Positions 1-8,933 of a stretch of 64,000 nt of DNA are shown here, one piece after another. Source of the DNA: Ustilago trichophora (taxonomy: Eukaryota > Basidiomycota > Ustilaginomycetes > Ustilaginales > Ustilaginaceae). Both the position numbers and the translations under genes were made by a program. The notes beneath the pieces were generated by a model, which did not search any database, was not told where the DNA came from, and was given only the letters and a program-made list of their open reading frames with translations. Where the stretch lies: contig OOIN01000027.1 in assembly GCA_900323505.1 (NCBI GenBank), forward strand, positions 618,141 to 682,140, in the 5' to 3' direction. Numbering within the stretch: the first letter of the stretch is position 1; every line of letters starts with the position of its first letter.

Positions 1-1116
1 CAGTGATTGGATGCGAAACGTATGCACTCGAGGGAACGTGGACAGCTCGGTTAAATGCGAACGGATGGTCCATCCAAAAAGAATTGGTTTCGAGATGGAG
101 CGTGTAGTGGGCGTTCTTTAGCCTGTGTAGAGAGACTCTAGAGCCCACCTTTTTTCCTGCGATCGTCATCATCGACATCATCGCATTGCATTGCGGTCCA
201 ACGATCCCAAGCAGCGCACCGTTCCCATACTTGTCTGTGAGGCCGGACCATCCGATCGAAAATGCCAGAGCAAGAGATGGTCACAGGATGGCTCAAGTCG
301 ATCCAGAAATTGGAGAAAAAAGAGAGTTACTGTAGAGAGGCAAATTGATTCGTCAGGCCCTCAATTGGAAATTGGCTGCCCGCGAGGGGCCTCCGCGTTG
401 CTTCATCTGAGAAACGGATCCCCCGATTGAGCGCCTTCAGCGCAGATGTCCGATGCTCTTCTTCACCCGATCGTTTGGTGTGTGTCGTGTTGGTCGTGTC
501 ACAAGTCACACGACTCTTGCCAACACGATGCAGTCTGCTGCGAGGCAAAGTCAAAGCGGAAGTCGAAAGCGGAAGCGGAGTGGAAAGAAGAAGGAGGAGG
601 AGGTAAGTCAACCCGCGGTGTAGTGCGGTTTCGGTTTCAGGGAAGGCGCCTGAACTGGATTAGAATTTGAACCCGCGGAGAGTTTTCTGCTTTTGAAAAT
701 CCACTCGTTTTGAAGTCGCCTTTTGCTGTTCAAAAGCTTGAATTTATTCATTCTTTTCAACTCGAGACTGCAGCAAACAGTTCGAATTCCTTCCACCTTC
801 TGGGTGCCAGAGTGTCCAAGCGAGGCTCGTTTGGACGACACACTCCTTTTTTTTTTTGGTGAGATCTTCCGCATTGGTGCAGACCTGGCCGCATTGCAAC
901 ACCAAAACCTCATTCTCAAAGCGTAGCTTATTCCAGCAAACCTGAACATCCCAAAAAGTATAGCATACCAGCTGATCCTTGAGCATTGGCACTTGATGTG
1001 ATAGACAGAGACGAGACACAGGACTGTGTGGGCGTAGAGCAATTGAAAAATGGCCGAAATCAGACTCAGCAATGACGAATGGCCGGCGAAATCAGCTGTC
1101 GCGGTGGATTTTAGCT

Positions 1117-1440
1117 TTAGCACTTTCTGGTCGAGCAGCTGCCAGTCTTTGGTTGGTCAAACTTGGCAGAGTGATGTGCGGATACCAAGATCTCGACTCG
1201 TTGATGTGGCTTTACCGGCGTCTTGACCAAGGATGCGTGTGGGACATGATTATGCTCGGAAGGCACCTTTTTTGCGCTCGTGGCGCTCGTTGTCGATGGT
1301 CCAGCTCCCACAAGGAAGAGGCTTTGGTCTTCAAACAAGCTGCACATCTCGTCTGCGACATCGACAGAAAGCATGATAACGTAGTCGAGCTGCTCATCAG
1401 CAAGAGCGTGCTCCAAGGATGCACAGGCAGAGACTTTGGG
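1117..1440 (-). CDS. possible C-terminal exon of an unidentified gene
   Basis: A minus-strand open frame of about 100 codons ends in TAA at 1117. Its codon use looks coding (many C/G third positions), unlike the surrounding sequence. The predicted peptide has an acidic, leucine-containing stretch (ALADEQLDYVIMLSVDVADE) followed by a hydrophilic tail. I recognise no family. No convincing start codon or upstream exon is visible; the left limit of the exon is a guess and a splice acceptor near 1440-1460 would be needed. It could equally be a chance open frame. Confidence 0.22.
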   Translation of the reverse strand, partial: PKVSACASLEHALADEQLDYVIMLSVDVADEMCSLFEDQSLFLVGAGPSTTSATSAKKVPSEHNHVPHASLVKTPVKPHQRVEILVSAHHSAKFDQPKTGSCSTRKC

Positions 1441-1928
1441 GCCACACTGCACTGAACACAACAACCTTGATTCAAAGGCAAAAGTTATGGCCGACAAAAC
1501 GGTCCATCGATGATGCTTCCTCTTCTTTGTTCCTAAGTACACTTGTCATGCGCCGCGCTTGCGCCTGTGTGAGCATCTCAGGCAAAGCTCTCACGGCTCA
1601 GTAACAAGCACGAGCAGAGATCATGGTCCTCTACATATATGTTCTCTCGGCTACAGGTCCCCGGCGTGAGTAGACTACAGGGTTTGTTAAAGGAGGTGGT
1701 GCGCAAGCACCCAGAAACGAAAAATGATTTGAGCTGCTTGCCTGTTGTTCCTCGCTGGATCCAAGCCACTTTGCCGGACTGTGCCCTCTTCTGCCTCATA
1801 TGTTTTTCAGACATGGACCGTTGGTTCGGCGCTGCTGCCCAACCCTACGGATGAAGAACAGGAAGAAGAAAAAAAAATCAAAAAATTCGACCGCATCGCC
1901 GGCACATCCGAATGTGCGCTTTCTTCCT

Positions 1929-1938
1929 GTGTGTGTGT

Positions 1939-1970
<32 letters not shown>
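1929..1970. repeat. (TG)n-(CT)n microsatellite
   Basis: A TG run (about 1929-1942) passes directly into a CT run ending about 1970. It lies in the pyrimidine-rich region upstream of the phosphate transporter gene, about 130 bp before its TATA-like element. Confidence 0.95.
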
Positions 1971-1974
<4 letters not shown>

Positions 1975-2100
1975 GCTCTGGCGGTTAGCACCTCGTTTTC
2001 AGAAACCCTGCGCTCTGCCCTGTTCGCTCTCCTCCGGTACAGCCCGCCTGGCCTGCCTTTGGCTAGTTGCAGTAAAGCCTTGTCGATCCCTTTTGCGCCT

Positions 2101-2106
2101 TATAAG
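2101..2106 (+). promoter_or_regulatory. TATA-like element of the phosphate transporter gene
   Basis: TATAAG lies 200 nt upstream of the ATG at 2302. The sequence between is a C/T-rich leader typical of smut promoters. Assignment rests on motif and distance only. Confidence 0.45.
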
Positions 2107-2301
2107 GATCCTTCAGCTTGCTCGATTCCTTCCCTCGGTCGCTCAGTCGTCCGGTTCCTACAAGGTTCTCCCCTTCCGACCACTCACCTCACCTGACAAC
2201 GCTCGCTCGCCCTTCTATCGGCACAACCGAAGGTATTCTCTGCCTTCTCTTGCTGATCACCTCAAGGTCGACTCCGTTGCTCTCCTCTCCTCATCTTCAC
2301 C

Positions 2302-4296
2302 ATGACCGAGCCTCACACCGAAATGGCTTCGGTCTCTTCATCCAGCCAGGCTGCCCCTTCGCAGTCTTCCGGCTCGACTCCCAACGAGCACCACTCGAAC
2401 CTCAACGCTGCTCAGTCTAGCGTCCTCGACGAGACCCTTTTCCCCGCCGACTCCTACACCAGCGATACAAAGACCTACTGGGCCGATCTTCCTTTCTGGG
2501 AAAAGACAAAATGGGTCAACGCTCAGTCCAACGCCGAAGCCCGCCGCGAGCTTGGTGAGATCGGTGGCATGTTCAAGCGCGACCCTCTTTCGCCTCTCCG
2601 CGCCTACTACAACAACTATGTCATCACCGGTCTCGGTCTCTTTGTCGAAGGATACACCCTCTTCTCGGTCGGTAACCTCAAGCCTCTCTTCAAGGCCGTC
2701 TGGCCTCAGTGCTGGAAGACCCACCGCGTCTGCAACGAAAACTGGGATTCCGCCATCGACTATCTCGAAATCGTCGGTATCATTGTCGGTCAGATCCTCG
2801 TCGGTATCGAGGGTGACTGGATCGGCCGTCGCTTCGGTATGGTCCAGGATGCTCTCATCATGACTCTCGGTTCCGTCATGCTCACCGCCATGTGGGGTAC
2901 TAGCCTCAACGGCTGGGTCATTTGCTACGCCTGGTCTGTTTTCGTCTACGGTATTGGTGTCGGTGGTGAATACCCAATGACCTCTACGCGTGCCATGGAG
3001 GGAACCGGTTCTGGCCGTGCTGCAACCACGGGCGACCGAATGCACCGTGGTAGGAAGGTGGCTCTTTCCTTCCTGATGCAGGGTTGGGGTCAGCTCGCCA
3101 ACCAGGCCGTCCTCATCATTGGCTTGCTCATCTTCCACGGTTCCCTCGATGCACCTTACAGCGAGACCTCGACTCAGTGGACTTTCCGTGTTCAGTTTGG
3201 TATCATTGCCGTCTTCACCCTTTACCTCGCCTACATTCGATTCTACCGCATGAAGTACGCGCAGGACGAGGCGCTCCAGCAGGCCAAGAAGCGTCTCAAC
3301 ACTTCCGGTTACGATGTCAAGTCGCTCAAGCTCTCCCTCAGCCACTACTGGCACCGTCTCGTCGGAACCGCCGGTGGCTGGTTCGCCAACGACTTCTTCT
3401 TCTACGGTAACAAGATCTTCTCTGGTATTTTCATCAACATCATCACCGGAGGTAACAGCAACCTCGAGACCATCTGGACCTACAACCTCTACAACATTAT
3501 TGTCTCGCTCGTCGGATACTACCTCGCTGCCATTCTCATGGACCACAAGCAGTACGGCCGAAAGTGGATGCAGGCCAACGGTTTCGTTGCCGATTTCATT
3601 CTGTTTATCATCGGCGCTGCCATGTTCAACACGCTCACCAAGCCCGGTTCTGGTATCAAGGCGTTCCAGGCCATCTACTTCCTCTCGTCCTTCTTCAACC
3701 AGTTTGGTCCCAACTCGACCTCGTTTTTGCTCGCTGCCGAGGTTTTCCCTGCCTCGATTCGTGCCACTTCGCACGGTGTTTCGGCTGCCGTCGGCAAACT
3801 CGGTGCTCTCGCTCCCGCCATTCTGTACAACTACATCGACAACCACACCAAGTTCTGGGTTGTCTCGTGGTTCGGTCTGCTCGGCTGGATCTTGACCATG
3901 GTCTTCATTCCTGACACCACCGGTCTCGACCTTCGTGAGCAGGAGCGATACTGGGAGTGCGTCGTCCAGGGTCGCGAGCAGGATTACCACGGTGTTGCCA
4001 TCCACCCTCGCCACCTTTCGCTCTGGGAGCGTGTTGTGCTCAAGCGACACCGCCACTACGACCCTGAGCTCGACCGTCAGCAAAAGATGGCCGAACTCGA
4101 GGCTCTCTTCCACTCGAGCAAAGCCGAGAAGCTCGCCGACGGTGAACCTGTTGGTGATGATTTGATGGAGGCTGATCTCCAACTCTACTTCCAGTCGCTC
4201 GCCGACGGTCAGGGTGCCAACAAGAAGTTGCAGCCTACCCAGGATTCGAACGCCAAACACCCTTCCAAGCTCGCCGAGATTGAGAAGAGGTTGTGA
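2302..4296 (+). CDS. MFS phosphate:H+ symporter-like transporter
   Basis: A 664-residue plasma-membrane transporter of the major facilitator superfamily, closest in pattern to the Pho84/plant PHT1 phosphate:H+ symporters. After a Ser-rich, acidic cytosolic N-terminus (about 90 residues) come 12 predicted membrane helices in two blocks. Supporting motifs are the Gly-rich GVGGEYPMTS segment of helix 4, the FANDFFFYGNKIF stretch that opens the second half, and FGPNSTSFLLAAEVFPASIRATSHG, typical of phosphate members. The C-terminal tail of about 120 residues is hydrophilic. ATG 2302 sits in a good context (TTCACCATGA). The substrate could instead be a phosphodiester such as glycerophosphoinositol (Git1 relatives are close). 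A full-length open frame on the opposite strand is a codon-bias shadow. Confidence 0.88.
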   Translation: MTEPHTEMASVSSSSQAAPSQSSGSTPNEHHSNLNAAQSSVLDETLFPADSYTSDTKTYWADLPFWEKTKWVNAQSNAEARRELGEIGGMFKRDPLSPLRAYYNNYVITGLGLFVEGYTLFSVGNLKPLFKAVWPQCWKTHRVCNENWDSAIDYLEIVGIIVGQILVGIEGDWIGRRFGMVQDALIMTLGSVMLTAMWGTSLNGWVICYAWSVFVYGIGVGGEYPMTSTRAMEGTGSGRAATTGDRMHRGRKVALSFLMQGWGQLANQAVLIIGLLIFHGSLDAPYSETSTQWTFRVQFGIIAVFTLYLAYIRFYRMKYAQDEALQQAKKRLNTSGYDVKSLKLSLSHYWHRLVGTAGGWFANDFFFYGNKIFSGIFINIITGGNSNLETIWTYNLYNIIVSLVGYYLAAILMDHKQYGRKWMQANGFVADFILFIIGAAMFNTLTKPGSGIKAFQAIYFLSSFFNQFGPNSTSFLLAAEVFPASIRATSHGVSAAVGKLGALAPAILYNYIDNHTKFWVVSWFGLLGWILTMVFIPDTTGLDLREQERYWECVVQGREQDYHGVAIHPRHLSLWERVVLKRHRHYDPELDRQQKMAELEALFHSSKAEKLADGEPVGDDLMEADLQLYFQSLADGQGANKKLQPTQDSNAKHPSKLAEIEKRL

Positions 4297-5412
4297 GCAA
4301 AAGGCACGCTTTTGGATCCCCTTTCCCCACTCTGCATCTTTACTTGACTCTTTTATGTACATTTCATGTTTTGCGACTCACCATCATCATCATCATCACC
4401 ATTGGCATGCAACTTTAATAATTGGTTACCATTGCTTTCCATGCCTTTCAGTGAGGATTTTTCTTGTGTGGTTTCTGTGTGCTTTGTGAGCCTTGATTCC
4501 GAATGGACTTTGAGGAACAAACCCCTCCGTTCCTCAGAGTTGAAGGTGGACTGGTCTATTGCAAAAAGGGCAATATATACGCCAATCTGGCTGTGAATGG
4601 GTAACATTGAAACGACGCAGTAACCGAGTGGTAAAGTCTCTAAATTCTTCAAAAATTGAATGATTCTCTTTGGCAGGGGAGAGGAGTCGGGATCGTAAGT
4701 TCGACGCCTCTTCTGTGCTAAAATTGTACGTGTTGGGAAAAGTTTGGAAAAAGTTCAAAAAAAACCAAGGCGGGTTGGCTTGGACCGACGCATCTAGGCT
4801 CTAGGTTCAAGTATGCCAAATGACCTCCTGTAAAATCATTGCAATTTTCAAACAGCAACGTTAGACAGCAGCAAGTGGATTCCCTGGTAAGATCTTATAG
4901 TTGCACCGTTGCCACACTCACACATTCAGAGGAACAGCTTTCGAAGAACAGAAGATGCTCAATGAAAGCGCTTATACCAGGCAAAAGGGCGCTTGAGAGG
5001 GCGTAGTTTATTTTTTTGACCTTCTTTTCTTGGACATTTTTCAAATATATATATATACATATATTCTATCCACCTTCATGCCGAAACAAAAGTCATCGAA
5101 CATATGACACACAAGACCTCCATATGTACTGTACCTACAGTGGTTGACCAGCAAAAACACATCCCAACACCCTTCAAAACATTACATGTCCAAACTTCCA
5201 TGTCATCAGTAAGCAAAGAACAAATCCCAACTGATCGATCGAGTTTTAAAAATGCTCCTCTAACTTTATCCAATTTACAAGTATGGATGTTGACTTCCCT
5301 CACGACCTTGTTGGTTGTCAAGTTCAAGAACGATCCAGACAAACGCTCACGCACTCTATCTCACACACGACAGACAGCGAATAGAAATCAGAATAACATT
5401 GAATCTTCGCCT
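4297..5412. other. intergenic region, convergent 3' ends
   Basis: 1.1 kb between the convergent phosphate transporter and ubc2 genes. It holds a (TA)n tract at 5044-5065 and a TGTACTGTAC motif near 5126. A box-A/box-B-like pair at 4620-4720 was considered as a tRNA and rejected. No convincing coding region is seen. Confidence 0.6.
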
Positions 5413-8031
5413 TCAGGATGCGATGGTCGCAACCCCCATCCCCATCCCCGTCCCTGCACCTGCACCTGCACCTGAACCCGTATGATCCTGCCCCGCAGAT
5501 CCATCGTACATCGGCGAACCAGCAGCCACTTCAGCACCATTGTTGCCATTGCCAACGTTGCTGTTGTTGTTGCTGTGCGTAAATCTAGAATCCTGACTGG
5601 TGAAAGCAGAGAGAGCATTGGTAGAGAGAGATTTAGCCAGATTCGTTCCACCGCCACTTGCCCCGCCATTACCACCAGTCGAGGAGGATGAAGACAATTT
5701 GCCGATATACCAACTTGGTACCCATCCTCTCGCATGTCCATCACGTTCCTGAACGCAGTACGACCAGTGATTGTAGCGTTTAAACACGCGCAGACGTTCG
5801 TCTTTGCTCAGATCCAAATCGCCTTCTGCACTCTGATAGTCCATGAGCATGATCCCGGGCGTACTGGTGCTGGTGATGAGTGCGGGCGGGATAGAGGCTC
5901 GTTTGGCGTCCATCTTGGATCCTCCGCTACCGGTGATGGTCGAAAACGTAGGCGTGCTAGGATTGGAGATGGTGCTAGGACCCGATCTCATGTGTGACGA
6001 AACGACTTCGGCATCAACGATGCTTCCCAACGGTCGACTCGTTTCGAGCAGGCAACCAGCGGGTACCCATCCTGAAGCGTACTCTGCGCGGTAGTTGCTA
6101 TACGTAATACCGTCATCTTCGCCCGAACTCGTTTCGCTGGCAGGTACGCTATACACGACATCTCCCGCACCATCGCCTCTGGCATCCCGTTGCACAATCC
6201 ACCATCCTTTGGCCTTGTTGATGACGACAAAGGTGTCGCCTACGTTGACGTCGAATTCGTCGTCGCGTTCGGGCATGTATGGGTAGATGGCTACGGCGTA
6301 CGTCTTTGCCACCTTGTTGCGCTCGGGCAGGTCTGCTGCTGGGCCGACTTCGACGGGGTTGGAAGTGTTGGTCACCAGCGCACCGGGTGGTGGCGTGCCA
6401 GCGATGATGCGACGACGATCGGCCCGCGGTGCGGAACGCTTCTTGGCGGAAGCATTGCCTTCGCTCTCGCGCTCCTGCAGCTTGGATGCCGCTTTTGCCT
6501 CTGCGATGGCGATGGGCGATTTGACGTCGCGGATGTGCCGAAGCATAAACACGGGACTCTGCTCGTTCTCCTTGAGCTTCTGGAAGAGGAGGAGGGGCTT
6601 CTCGTCGTAGCTGAGACATCGCTCGGTCTTGCCATAACAGATAAAGAGGGCGTACTTGCGCCAGTCGTCGTTGATCTTGTACTTTTTGAGCGCCGCTGGC
6701 AATACTTTGTAGCAAGGATCGTCGAGGGTGACACGAAACGACTTGTACGGGTTGCTATCCGAAGAGGTGTTGTTGGCGGAGACTGCTGCAGAGGCAGAGG
6801 AGGACGAGCCGGTCGCCGTTTTGGCATTGGGTTCTGATGAAGTGGCGGCCGAGGTGTCCTTGCGATCGTCGCGCTCTGTTGCCGAACTGACTGCTGCGCT
6901 GCTGCTGCTAGCACTACCGGTGTTGATGGCGTTGTTGTTGTTGGCACCGTTGGTATTGATGCTGCTGCTAGCGAAAGGAGAAGTTGCACTGGTCGAGAGA
7001 GCATTGGTGGCGCCCAGAGAGCCTGCGCGGGGTCGAGAGGGACCGGGTGCGTCTGGTTGCGCAAGTGCATTTTGGTGAGCGAGTCGACGGGTTGGACTGA
7101 CCATGGAGGTGGCACCTGCGCTGGAAGGCTGCTGCTGTTGCTGCTGTGGCAATTGTTGAGGGAAGCCAGGCTGGGAACCAAGCGAGGTGGGCGTGGCTGA
7201 CGGTGTCGACTGCGTGGGCGAGAGATCAGTTGGTCCAACTGCAGCGGACGAGCTGGCGGCATACGGGTGCGCAGTGGTGGTGGGCGTCATTGGAGAGTTG
7301 GCGCCAACGCTGTCTGATCTGGAAGATGCCACGGTGGCTGGCTTGAAGCCGCTCATGGCATGGCCTGCTGGGTATGCGAAGCCAGAGCGAGATGGAGAGA
7401 CGAGGCCACCAAAGTTGCGAGACGTTGGCGATTCGAGCGGCAGGCTGGACGTAGCAGTAGAAGCAAGATCCGAGTTGGATGCATAGCCCGACATGGAAGT
7501 GGTGCTGCTCTCGGAAGAGTTGTGCGAATGGAGCGAATTGGACACGAGGGTGATGGGAGTGTCGATCGAGTGAGCCTTGACACCGACGTGCCTTGCTACG
7601 GAGGCCATGTCCTGTTGAAAGCGAGCGAGATAGTCTGCGAGTCGGAGAATCTGTGACTCCAAAAGACGAATGCGATCATCTCGTTGGCGAAGTGCACCGG
7701 CCATATGAGCTGTTGTGAGCGCATTGGTGGCATGCTCTTGAGCTTCGACGGCTTTGGGGATCCAATCGCCATCCTGGATAGGGATGTCGAACTGTTGTTT
7801 GAGACGGTAGATGGCGGACAGAAGAGCGAGACGCTGACCGATGGTCACGACGCCAATATCCTTGAGTGCCTCATCATCGAGCAGGACGAGGACATCGCCG
7901 GTGATGCCGTTGGACTTGAAGTCTCTGGCATACTTGGATAGACCAACGGTGGAAAGCCAGTCGACGACCTGCTGCTCTGACCACTTGTTGACGTGTACGG
8001 TCGGTGAAGACTTGGGGCTTTGTGAGGTCAT
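5413..8031 (-). CDS. ubc2: Ste50-like MAPK cascade adaptor (SAM-RA-SH3-SH3), Ubc2
   Basis: An 872-residue adaptor that in smut fungi links Ras and the pheromone/virulence MAP-kinase cascade. Domains in order: SAM at about 12-78 (KWSEQQVVDWLSTVGLSKYA), a short coiled region about 90-130, a long Ser/Thr/Gln/Asn-rich linker with a poly-Gln run, Ras-association domain at about 427-505 (FRVTLDDPCYKVLPAALKKY), and two SH3 domains at about 574-680 (AVAIYPYMPERDDEF, ending in GWVPAGC) and about 730-780 (MDYQSAEGDLDLSKDERL, ending in GWVPSW). SAM plus RA is shared with yeast Ste50. The C-terminal SH3 pair is the basidiomycete-specific extension known from U. maydis Ubc2, and the whole layout matches. 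The ATG at 8031 is the first in frame and leaves the SAM domain complete. Confidence 0.93.
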   Translation of the reverse strand: MTSQSPKSSPTVHVNKWSEQQVVDWLSTVGLSKYARDFKSNGITGDVLVLLDDEALKDIGVVTIGQRLALLSAIYRLKQQFDIPIQDGDWIPKAVEAQEHATNALTTAHMAGALRQRDDRIRLLESQILRLADYLARFQQDMASVARHVGVKAHSIDTPITLVSNSLHSHNSSESSTTSMSGYASNSDLASTATSSLPLESPTSRNFGGLVSPSRSGFAYPAGHAMSGFKPATVASSRSDSVGANSPMTPTTTAHPYAASSSAAVGPTDLSPTQSTPSATPTSLGSQPGFPQQLPQQQQQQPSSAGATSMVSPTRRLAHQNALAQPDAPGPSRPRAGSLGATNALSTSATSPFASSSINTNGANNNNAINTGSASSSSAAVSSATERDDRKDTSAATSSEPNAKTATGSSSSASAAVSANNTSSDSNPYKSFRVTLDDPCYKVLPAALKKYKINDDWRKYALFICYGKTERCLSYDEKPLLLFQKLKENEQSPVFMLRHIRDVKSPIAIAEAKAASKLQERESEGNASAKKRSAPRADRRRIIAGTPPPGALVTNTSNPVEVGPAADLPERNKVAKTYAVAIYPYMPERDDEFDVNVGDTFVVINKAKGWWIVQRDARGDGAGDVVYSVPASETSSGEDDGITYSNYRAEYASGWVPAGCLLETSRPLGSIVDAEVVSSHMRSGPSTISNPSTPTFSTITGSGGSKMDAKRASIPPALITSTSTPGIMLMDYQSAEGDLDLSKDERLRVFKRYNHWSYCVQERDGHARGWVPSWYIGKLSSSSSTGGNGGASGGGTNLAKSLSTNALSAFTSQDSRFTHSNNNSNVGNGNNGAEVAAGSPMYDGSAGQDHTGSGAGAGAGTGMGMGVATIAS

Positions 8032-8134
8032 GTTTGAGTAAGGCTCTGCCGAGATGCGTCGGCTCTGTATCGGCGAGGCCGAATCTGTTGGATCTGATCA
8101 ATGTGTTCCTCTGCGGGTGATTCAAGGAGATACG

Positions 8135-8590
8135 TCACTGACAATCAACTCCATCTTGTAGCGCATTCGACAGGCGTGTGAAGATGTACGTGATCAATTC
8201 GCAATGACTCCGAAAGGTGCTATTGCAGCCGAATGGAGCCAATAACGGTGATACACCGATCAGCACCGTTGACGAGTCAGATGTCGGAAGAGCCGAGCTG
8301 ATAGCCTTATTGTGCTGAATAGGTGTCTGACAGAGGCTTCCCGCACTGTCAAATAGAAACGCGAATGATGATGGTGATGAGGCAAGTCGATGTTCGTGAT
8401 CGAAATAAGGAGGATGATGATGATGGTGTTGATGATGTGGTGGCTCCAATGTGACCAGATGGATAGAATAGTAGTGTGTGATGTACACTGCGAGTGCGAG
8501 CGGACCAGCAATCCACGCTGCACCCTTGATTGATTGTTTCCATCCGAACAAAATGCAGCTTTCGCGCGGCTCGCGTAGGCCCATCATCAT
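8135..8590 (-). CDS. small open reading frame upstream of ubc2, unknown
   Basis: A 151-codon frame on the ubc2 strand, ending about 100 bp upstream of the ubc2 ATG. The predicted peptide has one hydrophobic stretch near residues 26-45 (AAWIAGPLALAVYITHYY) and a His-rich segment (HHQHHHHHPP). Codon use is not strongly coding. It could be part of the long ubc2 leader (an upstream ORF), a separate small gene, or chance. No family recognised. Confidence 0.2.
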   Translation of the reverse strand: MMMGLREPRESCILFGWKQSIKGAAWIAGPLALAVYITHYYSIHLVTLEPPHHQHHHHHPPYFDHEHRLASSPSSFAFLFDSAGSLCQTPIQHNKAISSALPTSDSSTVLIGVSPLLAPFGCNSTFRSHCELITYIFTRLSNALQDGVDCQ

Positions 8591-8933
8591 TACTGTACTC
8601 TGTCTCTCTCGCTCTCACAGTGTCAAACAAACTCAACTTGGGCCACCGCTTCATTTTCTACCAGGTGCTGCAAGGCTGCTGAAAATAACTTTGACTGAAT
8701 TGGGACGCGTTCTTCACACAGCTGTCCAGCTGCATTACCTCATTCTCAGCTGAAATCCAAACACGCGCTGTTCACGGAAATGCCGAGATACAGTAGCATC
8801 TCTCTGGCTGACAAGACCCTTCCTAGATAGACAGACTCTCTCACGCTCCACTCCTGACTTGGAGGATCTAGCCATCTGATTGATCAGAAGAAAGCGAGGA
8901 TTCATCTTCCATTTGATCGCTGTTGGAAGTCCG

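Noticed and set aside
2338..4362. 674-codon minus-strand open frame opposite the phosphate transporter
   Set aside because: It mirrors the strong codon bias of the real gene. The product is compositionally odd (Glu/Val/Asp-rich) and matches no family.
4615..4725. Possible Leu/Ser-type tRNA: TAACCGAGTGG (box A-like) and GTTCGACGCC (box B-like)
   Set aside because: The acceptor stem pairs only imperfectly and is out of register with the T-loop, and the T-stem has mismatches. At best a decayed pseudo-tRNA.
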